From the NCBI GenBank assembly GCA_040285745.1, contig JAUFOR010000008.1, positions 372,001-436,000 of the forward strand: a stretch of 64,000 nt of DNA. Direction: 5' to 3'. The translations under genes were made by a program, and so were the position numbers. The notes below the pieces were generated by a model. The model saw only the letters and a program-made list of their open reading frames with translations. It was not told the DNA's origin and searched no databases. How positions within the stretch are numbered: the stretch's first letter is position 1; each line of letters starts with the position of its first letter. The stretch is from Barthelona sp. PCE. Lineage: Eukaryota; Metamonada: BaSk clade. Below, in pieces: positions 17,500 through 26,711 of the stretch.

Positions 17500-18336
17500 A
17501 TGAGCGAAGAAAACTTTTCAGATATACTAAATACTTTTGGAGAATGCCTTAACGATGTTAAGTTGAATATGGGAACATACAAAGCACAGATTACAGCTTT
17601 GGACGACGAAATAACGTTCGTAAAGGGGAAGATGATGGGAGTTTCGGCGTTCACACCGAGTTTGAGGGGATCCACCGTGCTTCCACAATCTCTCTTTGTT
17701 CCTTCACAGTTGGGATTTGAGGCTGCTTCTCCTAACATAAAGCAACCTGACAGATGCTTTCCAGGCCACGAGAAACGCACAAACACAGCAGTTTCATTAC
17801 TGGATCAGATCCATTCGATGGCAAAGTTGATTCAAGTCAAAATAGATGCAGCAGACTGTGTATCTATACGAAACGGGCTTGAGATGTCCACTAACGTGAC
17901 AATTTCACAGTTAGATGATCAAATAGCACTGAACGTATGTACATTTTCGGAGATCCTTAATTTATATTTACTCTCTCTCTCAAAGTATTGCAAACAAGGG
18001 CGTGTGATAACATCAAAGCGCATGGAAGAGTGGTTGCTGACTGAATCATCAATGAATGTGGAGAAGAGGTTACAAATAGACACATTTCTCTCTTTTTTAA
18101 ATGATGATGAGTCTGTACGTTTATTTATTGCAGTTTTACAGCTTATGCTATCCCTTTTGACACGCTTGAATCAAGCAGATAGGGCAACACATCTCCGCAG
18201 TGAAAATATCAGAAGAGTAACGGATGCATTTGTGTTTAGTCTTTTACCTTCAGGCTTTGCATCTTCTTCGAAGCAAATTTTTGTCTCGCATCACCTAGCG
18301 CAGCTTCTATCAGCTCATCTCTTTCGTTTAAGCTAG
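17500..18336 (+). CDS. Hypothetical protein, 278 aa
   Basis: An ATG-initiated frame of 278 residues that looks helical after residue 80. There is no signal peptide or membrane segment. A C-terminal helical run (about 195-260: LQLMLSLLTRLNQ, ENIRRVTDAFVFSLLP) distantly recalls the last helices of RhoGAP-type folds, but the catalytic Arg finger is not evident, so I do not make that call. It follows the GTPase gene in the same direction after a 256 bp gap. The frame is likely real given its length; the function is unknown. Confidence 0.7.
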   Translation: MSEENFSDILNTFGECLNDVKLNMGTYKAQITALDDEITFVKGKMMGVSAFTPSLRGSTVLPQSLFVPSQLGFEAASPNIKQPDRCFPGHEKRTNTAVSLLDQIHSMAKLIQVKIDAADCVSIRNGLEMSTNVTISQLDDQIALNVCTFSEILNLYLLSLSKYCKQGRVITSKRMEEWLLTESSMNVEKRLQIDTFLSFLNDDESVRLFIAVLQLMLSLLTRLNQADRATHLRSENIRRVTDAFVFSLLPSGFASSSKQIFVSHHLAQLLSAHLFRLS

Positions 18337-18860
18337 TTATGTAAAAAATATAGAATCTTTTTTTGTGCAGGTATGCTATTCTTGTTTATGACACTTATTT
18401 GTTTGCTTAGTGGTGCTCATAACGTATTTGAAACCCGTGCATAAGTTACAACAATTATTTTCTATCAAAATAGTTGAAAATGGATATCTTTCCAATTTAG
18501 AGAGTAACACACTTAAAATTACTTTACATTGTCGCTAAAAGGAGCATTGGTACACTCTACAATTTCAACTATAACACAAAACTGAGGTTTTTGTAGTAAA
18601 ATAGTATTCTTTTCAGAATTACCGTATTTTCCTTGGGTCATGCCAGAATTATGTGGAACCATGGGTGTCCAACTGTGGGATAAGTATAATTGAGTAAATA
18701 GGCTTTGTGACCAAGGACAGTTCGTGGTGAGCCTCATAGTAGGACAATAAAATTTTTTGGTTTGTATATGTTAATTCACATTGAACGGCCCATATACCAC
18801 CCGTTAAACAGCAAAACATTACAAAAGAGCCTGTAAAAACTTATTTTCACATTTTCACTC
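18337..18860. other. Intergenic region, no confident gene
   Basis: 524 bp between two plus-strand genes. A 72-codon minus-strand frame (18519-18737) has a protein-like end (KPQFCVIVEIVEC) but no recognised match. I leave it uncalled. No RNA gene hallmark was seen. Confidence 0.4.
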
Positions 18861-19838
18861 ATGAACGAGATTAATACCTATTTACCAGATATTGACGACA
18901 CAACAGATCAATCAGACATGTTATTTGCACCACCCCCATCATCTATAACGGGCATACAGCCGCCCTCAGCTGTACAACCTATGTCACTAAGCAGTAGTGC
19001 AGGCCATCAACCTTCAATGCACGGCCACAACAGCTTCTCAGCCACCCTACCGGCTCAATCCTTTATCCAGCAACGACCAGCTGGCTTCTCTCAACAAATC
19101 ATTAGCGCTTTTCCTCAGGCTAACACACACAACACCATTCTAGTCCACCATGCTCCTAAGGGTATGTCTCCTGGCTTAACTTCTTTTAAGTCATTGAACA
19201 TTGCATCTCCTCAACTTTTTTCTGTTGCTCAACCTAGCCAACAAATGCAGAACCTTGGAGATGATATCCTTTCAGTCAAGATCCTTGCCCGTAACGCTGA
19301 TAACAGCCGTATGGATGTTCTTGTCTATGACGGTGCAACCCCTCGTCAGGCATCACTCATTTTTAATTCTGCCCCTGACACACACATGTACCATTCTCGT
19401 CCAGAGAGAGATTCCCAAGGTCGTCTGAGGATACCGAAGGAAGAACTGGAGAGATTGGTGAGGGACGGTTACACCAACAAGCAAATCGCAAATCAATTCT
19501 CGGTATCGACTAATACCATAAAGAGGAGAATAGCAGAGTTCTTTTCCAAGGACCAAATCGAAACTTTCAGAAAAGAAGGCCGTCATATCAGAAAGTTACG
19601 CTCAACTCCTCTCCCAGCTCAAAAAACCCCAGGTTATGGTCCTGTTTCTGGTATAGAAGCTCCATCCAGCACAGTGCTTAACCTTGGTCCCTCTAGATCT
19701 AACGAAGACTTGACTGCAAAAACGGAGACAACTACTGAAAGTAGGGAAATATCGTTCGGTACCAGAGACCGATCTTTGGATATTCAAGCATCGCAATCGC
19801 TTGATTTCTCCAACCCAATTAACAACCCATTCTTTTAG
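18861..19838 (+). CDS. Helix-turn-helix DNA-binding protein, Ser/Pro/Gln-rich N-terminus
   Basis: 325 residues. Residues 1-115 are rich in Ser, Pro, Gln and His, like a transactivation region. A conserved-looking block (about 130-175) leads into a helix-turn-helix at about 195-225, with YTNKQIANQF as helix 2 and VSTNTIKRRI as the recognition helix. This is the pattern of resolvase/homeodomain-like HTHs that read DNA through the second helix. A basic stretch (RKEGRHIRKLR) follows directly. The layout suggests a sequence-specific transcription factor. I know of no named family with this exact architecture. Two TTTTCAC elements lie within 15 bp of the ATG. Confidence 0.75.
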   Translation: MNEINTYLPDIDDTTDQSDMLFAPPPSSITGIQPPSAVQPMSLSSSAGHQPSMHGHNSFSATLPAQSFIQQRPAGFSQQIISAFPQANTHNTILVHHAPKGMSPGLTSFKSLNIASPQLFSVAQPSQQMQNLGDDILSVKILARNADNSRMDVLVYDGATPRQASLIFNSAPDTHMYHSRPERDSQGRLRIPKEELERLVRDGYTNKQIANQFSVSTNTIKRRIAEFFSKDQIETFRKEGRHIRKLRSTPLPAQKTPGYGPVSGIEAPSSTVLNLGPSRSNEDLTAKTETTTESREISFGTRDRSLDIQASQSLDFSNPINNPFF

Positions 19839-19922
19839 CATGTCAATAAACCACATATAGTTATGTAACGTTTGTTTGTATTTTTTCACCCAATTCATTT
19901 TTTTCAGCTTTTTTTGTACGCT

Positions 19923-20840
19923 ATGAGGTTGTTCAGGACAAGCGTGAAGCGTGAATACAGGGCTAGAATGCTTAGTTTTGCATTTATCTACAGAATTTTT
20001 AGTATATTCCTTCTTTTCTTCCTTCCTTTGCTTTTCTCATTGCAAACGAACGAATTCTTCAACAACACGACGACGCGGTTCATTACTCCCGACTATGAAT
20101 TTGCTTCAAAGTATTTTTTCAGTTTCTCGGGTGCATCAACTAGTTTCATTTACACAAATATTCCAGACGTCGAAGCGCACTTTAGCGACAATCAGTTAAG
20201 AACAGGAAGTTTCCAAATCGTACCAGATGGAAATTGCACAAATCTTGCTGTGAATGTACCATTGAAGACAGGAGAGAGCGTCGATTCTATGACAGGTTTG
20301 CTGTTTTTCACCACAAAGATATCCGATAGCGCCAGGATTGAAACAGAGAACGTTGTTTTAATTCAAACTGATGGAAACCCTTCTTTTTCAACTGGTTACA
20401 CACATCTTGATACAATTGGACGTGTATCTATCCATCAACGTGTCGTCCTTCCAGTAAGAAAACTCTTGGAGGAGAAGGAATCATTATTAACAACCACTAT
20501 ATTGGATGATCATGGTGCTAATTTTGTTAAGGAAGTTGTATTCCAGTACATGTCAAAGCGTTCTGTGAACATCAAATACACACCAGTTCTGGACGAGTGG
20601 AGCATGGGGAGCAGCGATAGCATGGATTTGAATGCTAGATTGTTCCACGATGGAGAAACCCTCTATGTTGAGCGGAGTCTTTTTGAGACACTTACCTTTT
20701 CTTTTATCATCTATCTTGCTTATTTCCTTGTTGTTTATTGGTTTGAGCGTAAGATAAGCACATTTGTTTTTTCTAGTGAATTGGTGTATGCAGTGAGTGA
20801 TTTAACAGATTGTAAGTTAACAAAACCTAAAATGAATTAA
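19923..20840 (+). CDS. TMEM231: Transition-zone membrane protein TMEM231
   Basis: 305 residues. The N-terminus VKREYRARMLSFAF, followed by a first membrane helix (about 22-40), matches the TMEM231 start (V-x-R-x-YRA). A roughly 215-residue extracytoplasmic domain follows, rich in beta-strand-like sequence with N-glycosylation sequons, then a second membrane helix (about 258-280) ending in YWFERKISTFVF, closely like the WVFERIKIFVF of animal TMEM231. The family sits in the MKS/B9 complex of the ciliary transition zone and controls membrane-protein entry to the cilium. ATG 19923 is preferred over the longer frame (19872) because it places the conserved basic motif at the N-terminus. Its presence indicates a ciliary gate retained in this flagellate. 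Confidence 0.85.
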   Translation: MRLFRTSVKREYRARMLSFAFIYRIFSIFLLFFLPLLFSLQTNEFFNNTTTRFITPDYEFASKYFFSFSGASTSFIYTNIPDVEAHFSDNQLRTGSFQIVPDGNCTNLAVNVPLKTGESVDSMTGLLFFTTKISDSARIETENVVLIQTDGNPSFSTGYTHLDTIGRVSIHQRVVLPVRKLLEEKESLLTTTILDDHGANFVKEVVFQYMSKRSVNIKYTPVLDEWSMGSSDSMDLNARLFHDGETLYVERSLFETLTFSFIIYLAYFLVVYWFERKISTFVFSSELVYAVSDLTDCKLTKPKMN

Positions 20841-20853
20841 ATAATTGGGTTTA

Positions 20854-22566
20854 CTATATCGCTGTAAGGCGGAAAAGAATAAATAGAATGAAACAAAAGT
20901 AAAGAAACAATGTTCCATATGCAATGTTCCATTTGCTCGACGGTTCCATCAGTTTCTCGTTTTTAATTGTGTAACTCTCAATATTTTTCTTCTGGGGGCA
21001 CATTGAACTAACAATCAAAGTCACAACACTGGTGAATACAAAACCAGTCACGTTCCACCATGCCCAGTCCATCTTGAGGAAACTGAAAAAATCTACAAAC
21101 ATAGGTAACAGAGCAATACAGCAGTTCAAAATTGTACCTATTGTAATGCCCCAAATGACACCAGTGGCCTCAACGAACTGGAACAGAATACCAAGCAGGA
21201 AGGGGCTCAAAACGATACCATAAAAAACTGAACCAACTGCGTTAACACCCTCTACAACCGTCTGAGCGGAATGTTGGAATAAAAGCGCGAAGCAACAAAT
21301 AATAATACCCCAAGTTAGTGTACAGAGTCTTGATAGTAAAAGGTTTCGTTTTCCTTTCCTGGCAGATTCATCAGATTCGCCAATTTCGTGATCATTGAGT
21401 TTATCATCAGAAGCGGCATTCAGTGGTTGTGTAATATCGTTATCATTAATTTCTGCTTCTATTTTGGCAGTTTCATCTTGAATACCAAAGAAGTCAGTCA
21501 TAGTACAAGCAGAAACAGCCTGGAGAGCAGCATCAAGACTTGTCAGAGAAGCAGCAACCATACCTGCAAGAATAATTCCACGTTGGCCGGTTGCAATGAA
21601 ATTATTTATGAAAATGGGAACAATACCATCTTGCATATCTGAATTATCAACTAAATCTTTGAATTTTTCATTGGTTACATAGACACCATACATTATAACA
21701 CCCAAAAAGCAATAACCAGCCGTCATAATAAAGCGCACAAAACCATTGATGAAAAGAGATTTTCTTGAATCGCTGGTTGACTTCGATGAAAGCATACGCT
21801 GGGTCTGTGACTGGTCACAAGTGTAATATGAAATATACAGAATGAAACAACCAAAAAGCATTGACCAAAAATGGAATCCATCTGATGTACCGAAACCACT
21901 ACCAAAATCCAAAGCGTGTAGTTTTTCTTTAGGGAACTCCTTAAATGTGCCGCTTAAACCACCAGGTGTCATGCTAACACCATGGACACCGCAAATTACA
22001 ACACCAGCAATAAGAACAATCATCTGGAGAGTATCTGATTTAACTAAGAACGCCATACCGCCAATGAGATCAAGCGTAATGGTGCTGCATCCGAGGATAA
22101 TGATGCTCACAGGGATAGAAAATTCAGTGATAATGGAAATAACTTCTGCAGCCGCATATGTTCCACAGCCAGTAGCGACAGATCTACTTATCAAGAAAAT
22201 CCCTGACATTAGAAGCTTTGCTTTGGCAGAAAAACGAACCTCAATGTAGGAATAAATGCTTGTAACGTTTAGATTTCTAAAAACTGGAATAAGAAGCCAG
22301 CAACCAACTATTACAGATAGTGGTAGTGCCATTTCGTACATTAACCATGCAATAGAGTGTTTCTTAACATATGAAGGAATTCCAAGTATTGAATTAACCG
22401 ATGTCTGCGTCGCTAGTATGCTTATGCTGATAAATAAGAAAGAAATTTTTCTTGAGCCCACGTAATAGTCTGCTGCGTTCTTTTGGCGCCGTCCAACAAT
22501 AAATGCAGCTATTCCCAGGGCAAATAAATACCCAAAAAATATAATTTTGTCAATTAAGTTTAACAT
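20854..22566 (-). CDS. Sodium:solute symporter (SSS/SLC5 family)
   Basis: 570 residues from the ATG at 22566 (the longer frame begins at TTG). About 13 membrane helices are visible. The first has FALGIAAFIVGRR and is followed by DYYVGSRKIS; the FISISILATQTSVNSILGIP segment holds the unwound TM1 region that binds Na+ and substrate in this fold. The GxxxY/RFSAKAKLL and LAGMVAASLTSLDAALQAVSACTMTDFFG segments are hallmark SSS regions, the latter carrying the Na2-site Ser/Thr residues. A hydrophilic loop (about 375-425) is acidic. It would import a small organic solute or anion with Na+. Substrate cannot be told; monocarboxylate-, iodide- and vitamin-type SLC5 members are the nearest in feel. It converges on TMEM231 with 13 bp between stops. 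Confidence 0.88.
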   Translation of the reverse strand: MLNLIDKIIFFGYLFALGIAAFIVGRRQKNAADYYVGSRKISFLFISISILATQTSVNSILGIPSYVKKHSIAWLMYEMALPLSVIVGCWLLIPVFRNLNVTSIYSYIEVRFSAKAKLLMSGIFLISRSVATGCGTYAAAEVISIITEFSIPVSIIILGCSTITLDLIGGMAFLVKSDTLQMIVLIAGVVICGVHGVSMTPGGLSGTFKEFPKEKLHALDFGSGFGTSDGFHFWSMLFGCFILYISYYTCDQSQTQRMLSSKSTSDSRKSLFINGFVRFIMTAGYCFLGVIMYGVYVTNEKFKDLVDNSDMQDGIVPIFINNFIATGQRGIILAGMVAASLTSLDAALQAVSACTMTDFFGIQDETAKIEAEINDNDITQPLNAASDDKLNDHEIGESDESARKGKRNLLLSRLCTLTWGIIICCFALLFQHSAQTVVEGVNAVGSVFYGIVLSPFLLGILFQFVEATGVIWGITIGTILNCCIALLPMFVDFFSFLKMDWAWWNVTGFVFTSVVTLIVSSMCPQKKNIESYTIKNEKLMEPSSKWNIAYGTLFLYFCFILFILFRLTAI

Positions 22567-22724
22567 ATGGAACAAAAAAGCTTATTTACGTTATTTTTTA
22601 AATAGTTCCTAAAGTTTATGGTTTACCAGCATTAAATATCGAATTTACCCCATGACAACCATTGGTTAAGGGTTAATCAGGTGCATTTAATTTTTCTCTC
22701 TCATTCATCGTTTAAACTTAAAGA

Positions 22725-23219
22725 ATGTCAAATCCAGAGCAAAAAAAGGCACCAGCACAGCCAGCTATTGTGGATTACGTAGCGCAAGGATCGATTATGA
22801 AGTCGTTAATTGAAGCTGAGGACAAAATCTACAAAGACACACATTTGAGAGAATTTAAACCTTCTAAGCAGCAGACTTCATTTGTATCTCAAAAACCTAC
22901 AAACACATTTCCCAAGTTCCTTACATACGACGATAACCAAGATTTAAAAATCGAGGATCCAGAGTTGTTTGAGAAAACTGCTCCGCAGGAAAAGTTTGAA
23001 GGTCCAGCTACACTCGCTCAGGAGATTGGTTGGTTTAAAGCACAACCTTTAAGCAACAAATTATTTGATTACAAATACAGACAGTCTGATGAGAGTCGTC
23101 ATCATGCTAATCTTTGTAGTTCTGGTTGGAGCAAGCGTTCCAACCTTGCTGCAGAGTTGGCAGCCAAACAGAAGCAGATCAATGCCGGTCAACCTCCCAA
23201 GTCAGCACCTACACGTTAA
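22725..23219 (+). CDS. CFAP144 (FAM183)-like axonemal protein
   Basis: 164 residues with no membrane or signal segment. An N-terminal helix (IVDYVAQGSIMKSLIEAEDKI) is followed by a polar linker, then AQEIGW (about 99-104) and a C-terminal stretch with DYKYRQSDESRHHANL. The xAQEIGW element followed by an Arg/His-rich helix is the signature I associate with FAM183/CFAP144, a microtubule inner protein of ciliary doublets. Its size matches the family (about 130-170). The remainder is poorly conserved, so the assignment rests mainly on that motif and on the general layout. Other axonemal genes occur in the window, but no physical clustering is implied. Confidence 0.55.
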   Translation: MSNPEQKKAPAQPAIVDYVAQGSIMKSLIEAEDKIYKDTHLREFKPSKQQTSFVSQKPTNTFPKFLTYDDNQDLKIEDPELFEKTAPQEKFEGPATLAQEIGWFKAQPLSNKLFDYKYRQSDESRHHANLCSSGWSKRSNLAAELAAKQKQINAGQPPKSAPTR

Positions 23220-23597
23220 CCGTGTTGTGTAACATGTACAATGATCATAATACAACAGATACATAGTTTAATAAAGCCAGTTATTTCATAATACACAATG
23301 ATTAAACTTTTGGAAACATAACAGAAATTGTACTTGTGCCTTCACTGATGAACTTGTGTTGTGCCTTTGTTTGTGTTTCTAATGATAAATATCCATATAC
23401 ATCGTTATAAGATGATTTGAACCAAAATATTAATTTCTTTCTCATTCAGATATTCAATTCAGTCAACAACATTTAAAGCATCATGTAAATGCCACCTGCA
23501 TCATACAATATATCAAATACTCAAATATCAAGTGTTTGCTCCTTTTCTTCCTCTTTCTTTGTATTTTGAACTCAAAAGTTCACAAACACACCAAAAA
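23220..23597. other. Intergenic region, nothing recognised
   Basis: 378 bp between two plus-strand genes. AATAAAG occurs about 50 bp after the upstream stop and could serve 3' end formation. No gene or RNA was recognised. Confidence 0.4.
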
Positions 23598-24593
23598 ATG
23601 TCCAAGAATGGTAAGCGGCCACAGATATTTGTTCCATTGAACTACCGTTCATCAAAGCCTACATTTACTCACAATCCAGTCTTCCTGGAGAGTTTTGTAT
23701 CAGCCAACTACATTGCAAGTCTTAAGCCCGAGACGCTGGAGACAAGAGAAGAAGTCATTCCAGACATTTTGTTTGATGCTGGACTGAATTTTTCGGCTAT
23801 ACATCCCGCAAGCTTTCAAAAGGATGACAAGATTGATCTCCACGCAGATGACAGCTTCCTTTGTAATCCAGATGAATCTCACGAATTGTCATTGTCATAT
23901 CTCCAATCATTGCAAGATGCTGCTGTTTCAAAGACAACAGAGATGATGGTCCCCGTAGCCTCTTCTGCTCCCACGGCGCTGTCCAGTGCTTTCAAACCAA
24001 TAGTGAACAAGAAGATACTGACATCTTTTGATTTACAGTCTAGATTTATTCAGGATCAATTCAAAACCGTCACAGATGGTTCTTTTGTTCACCCGTTGAA
24101 GCCAGAGCTCGAAGTTGTCAGTGTAGAAGAGGTCAGGTTGCATGATGATTGGAGAAACTTTGAAGGTTTCGAAATTGCTCAGTTGAATCGTAAGCTAGAT
24201 GACTTAACTTTAGTAGCTCCTGTTGATCACATCCCTGTGTTCGATAACGAGCGTTTCGATCACGTCCTGTTGGATGTAGATAAGCATGAGGACGATAAGG
24301 TTGTTATTCATGAAGGTAATTTGAGATATCACGGAAAAGCAACAGTTAAGAAGCATATATTAGATGATCTGAATATGATTCTTCTGAAAAAAGACGGTGT
24401 TTATGAGCTGTTACCTGAGATTCAATCTACAAAATATGAATTCGTCAGAAGTAATCACATAATCACTGCAACTGTTAATCGATTTATTGGTAATCCGGCT
24501 GGAGAACAGGAGGAGATGGTTGCTATCCCTAGCATTGAAGAGCAGGTTAATACAAACGTTCTTCTTGAAGAATCTGATGAAGAGGATGAATAA
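23598..24593 (+). CDS. PAF1-like subunit of the RNA polymerase II-associated Paf1 complex
   Basis: 331 residues from ATG 23598. No single motif is decisive, but a series of weak blocks follows the order in PAF1: FVPLNYRSSKPTFTHNPVF (PAF1 VKYxNxLPDIPFDPKF), then YIASLKPETLE and LFDAGLNFSAIHPASF with DDSFL (PAF1 YKATSLE, LGVTIDLINPDTY, DEKLL), then KKILTSFDLQS, KPELEVVSVEEV (PAF1 KPxxxPVEVMPV), NMILLKKDGVYELLPE (PAF1 FIFREGDGVYYNELE), and a Glu/Asp tail. PAF1 promotes elongation and histone modification in the nucleus. The protein is shorter than human PAF1 because the long acidic tail is reduced. The call is moderate and needs a profile search. Confidence 0.55.
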   Translation: MSKNGKRPQIFVPLNYRSSKPTFTHNPVFLESFVSANYIASLKPETLETREEVIPDILFDAGLNFSAIHPASFQKDDKIDLHADDSFLCNPDESHELSLSYLQSLQDAAVSKTTEMMVPVASSAPTALSSAFKPIVNKKILTSFDLQSRFIQDQFKTVTDGSFVHPLKPELEVVSVEEVRLHDDWRNFEGFEIAQLNRKLDDLTLVAPVDHIPVFDNERFDHVLLDVDKHEDDKVVIHEGNLRYHGKATVKKHILDDLNMILLKKDGVYELLPEIQSTKYEFVRSNHIITATVNRFIGNPAGEQEEMVAIPSIEEQVNTNVLLEESDEEDE

Positions 24594-24632
24594 TAGTAAT
24601 AAACTACAAACTACTAATGAAGTAAGTGCAAT

Positions 24633-26516
24633 TTATTCGTTATCATCATCGTTGTCCTTCACAGGCGATAGAATAGACATGGCCTTCCTGGCAGGTTCAT
24701 GTTTTCCATCATAGAATACTGAAGGGTCAGCTTCATCATTCTCTTTTTGTCCAAATGAAAAAATTCTGGGATACTGCTCATTTTCAACAAAATTCATATT
24801 TGTTTTTTTTTCCAAATGATCAAACACCATTGTAATTGGCTCAGTGTTCACTTCAGGAGCAACAGTCTTATCTGCAAACTTCTCAAAGCGTTCATCTGGT
24901 GAAAATGGCAAATCTTCTTTTGACATGTTCTGAACATTTTGTGGGGATATCACACTGTCAAGCACCTTTTGAAGATGAGCTTGTGAGTGTTTGGATGGAA
25001 TCGGTGTTAGCTTCTTGTTGTTCGTGGTTACCGTTTGTTCAACCTTGATGGTATCAAAAACAACAGTAGTTCCGTTGCCAGAGACACTAGGAGAGGCCAC
25101 ACCGTGGAAAGTCATCCGCTCACCCCCTTCGTTTGTGGACATAAAGATCCTTCGATCTTTGCGCAGCGAACGTGGCATTTCAGTGATTGGATCACATATT
25201 TCAGTAGCATTACGTTTTCTTGATGATATTTGCTTGTCTTGATTCAAAGCATAGTGTTTGTTGAGTGTGACAAGTTTATCTATCCTTGCTTCAAGAATCT
25301 CAATATTTTCCTTATCCTTTTTCGCAGCCATATCACGATCGTGTAAATCTTGTCTCAATTTAACAATTGTCTTTTGCAGTCCCTCAATTTGGTTATGTAG
25401 ATCGTTGACGATCTCATGATTTACCATTTCCTCAAGTTTGGCTTCAGTTGTACTAATACGTTGTTGCAATGTACGATTTTCGGACATCAATGTTCGCATA
25501 GCACCTTGTATCTGCCTTTCATTCTGTGCGTTCGGTAGCACACGGCTGGGGATACTCTGGATATGTTGAAGACCCTCACTGAGGCTTGAATTACGAATTG
25601 TATTAGCTGTTAATGATAAATTTTCCTCATCACCTCGACCACATCCAAATACATAAAAATCAAGCGTCTGTAGTGTCTTTTGCATCGTTTCAGAGAAAAA
25701 GTGGGTTAATACTGTATCTCTGCAAATAACAGGCTTGGAATTTTGAAAATTCTCTTTCATATTCCGAAGCATCCTGAAAAAAAAGAGTGTATCAGTGTTG
25801 ATCTTGATACCCTCCTCCAGGGATGACCCGCTAGTCTTTGAAACCAAATGACGCTCATTACCTGCAAGATCTAGGAACATTGCGAATTTTTCACCTTCTT
25901 CAAATGTATCAAGAGATGGAAGTTCTTCTTCATCATCCAAGTCTGGGCGTGTTCTAGCCATGATAATGAGATGTGACCGACTAGATTGAGCATTAGCAGC
26001 AGTCTTTGAAGTTCTTCGATGTCGAAGGATTTGATTCAGTAAACCACCAATCATTGTTGTCAATTCCTCATCGTTTACGCCAGGTGGGCGGCGGATTGCC
26101 GTCGTGCTGGGTGTATTGCTAGTCATCTTTGAATGCTTACGGGGTTTTAGCAAATCATGCTTGTTTGTTTTATAAATTTCGATAACACTAAGGTCGATAC
26201 AGACATCATCCTTAAGTAATTCATTGATGAGATATGTTTGCAACACTCCCCCACGGTAAGCATTCTTCTTATGCTTTTCTCCAAGCAGTAAATGTGTTTT
26301 TCCCGAAGATGTTGCACCTACTGCTATAAAGCAGAAACTCTTGTTATCACCCAATGCAGGAGCAATTGTGTCGCTGATTCCAACTGGATCATCAACAAAG
26401 ACCTTGTCAAACCCAAAATCGAGAACATCCTTGGAAGGAATGGAAATGCTGTTGTTTTCAAGCTCTATAAGGTCGCACAAGTCCTCTCTAAACTTGAAAA
26501 AAGTCTTTGTGGTCAT
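24633..26516 (-). CDS. Divergent kinesin-like motor protein
   Basis: 627 residues. The motor domain is at the N-terminus (about 1-330): P-loop GATSSGKT (67-74), switch I NAQSSRSH (about 175-182) and switch II LDLAGNER (about 215-222). The ATPase site thus appears complete, although the usual GQTGSGKT reads GATSSGKT. A coiled coil covers about 345-440 and a disordered Ser/Thr/Pro tail follows. The motor lacks parts of canonical kinesin surface loops and does not match a standard family by eye, so it may be an orphan or a lineage-specific kinesin. A CCTTTCA initiator-like motif lies 30 bp upstream. It is divergent with the EF-hand gene. Confidence 0.85.
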   Translation of the reverse strand: MTTKTFFKFREDLCDLIELENNSISIPSKDVLDFGFDKVFVDDPVGISDTIAPALGDNKSFCFIAVGATSSGKTHLLLGEKHKKNAYRGGVLQTYLINELLKDDVCIDLSVIEIYKTNKHDLLKPRKHSKMTSNTPSTTAIRRPPGVNDEELTTMIGGLLNQILRHRRTSKTAANAQSSRSHLIIMARTRPDLDDEEELPSLDTFEEGEKFAMFLDLAGNERHLVSKTSGSSLEEGIKINTDTLFFFRMLRNMKENFQNSKPVICRDTVLTHFFSETMQKTLQTLDFYVFGCGRGDEENLSLTANTIRNSSLSEGLQHIQSIPSRVLPNAQNERQIQGAMRTLMSENRTLQQRISTTEAKLEEMVNHEIVNDLHNQIEGLQKTIVKLRQDLHDRDMAAKKDKENIEILEARIDKLVTLNKHYALNQDKQISSRKRNATEICDPITEMPRSLRKDRRIFMSTNEGGERMTFHGVASPSVSGNGTTVVFDTIKVEQTVTTNNKKLTPIPSKHSQAHLQKVLDSVISPQNVQNMSKEDLPFSPDERFEKFADKTVAPEVNTEPITMVFDHLEKKTNMNFVENEQYPRIFSFGQKENDEADPSVFYDGKHEPARKAMSILSPVKDNDDDNE

Positions 26517-26545
26517 TTAAATAGTGCCACTAAGTAAAGATGAAA

Positions 26546-26552
26546 TGAAAGG
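26546..26552 (-). promoter_or_regulatory. Initiator-like motif CCTTTCA
   Basis: On the minus strand, CCTTTCA lies 30 bp upstream of the kinesin ATG. Confidence 0.4.
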
Positions 26553-26674
26553 ATAAAAAAACAAGAATACGTGGATCAAACAGTTTCACACCCAACGATG
26601 GTTGCTCAAAACTATGTAAATCGAGCATCTAGGTGCTAGATAGTCACTGCGCGCGTTGTTTTATCACATTCTAT

Positions 26675-26682
26675 CTTTTTCA
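26675..26682 (+). promoter_or_regulatory. Initiator-like motif CTTTTTCA (variant)
   Basis: CTTTTTCAACACTT lies 30 bp upstream of the EF-hand gene ATG. The CAACACTT extension is shared with the SAM synthetase upstream region. Confidence 0.35.
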
Positions 26683-26711
26683 ACACTTGAAGTTTTGTTT
26701 TCTTCGATTTT

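Noticed and set aside
17500-18336. RhoGAP domain in the 278-residue protein
   Set aside because: Only the final helices are vaguely similar, and the catalytic Arg and core helices are not visible.
18519-18737. 72-residue minus-strand frame
   Set aside because: Part of it looks protein-like but there is no match, motif or promoter element, and the length is near chance.
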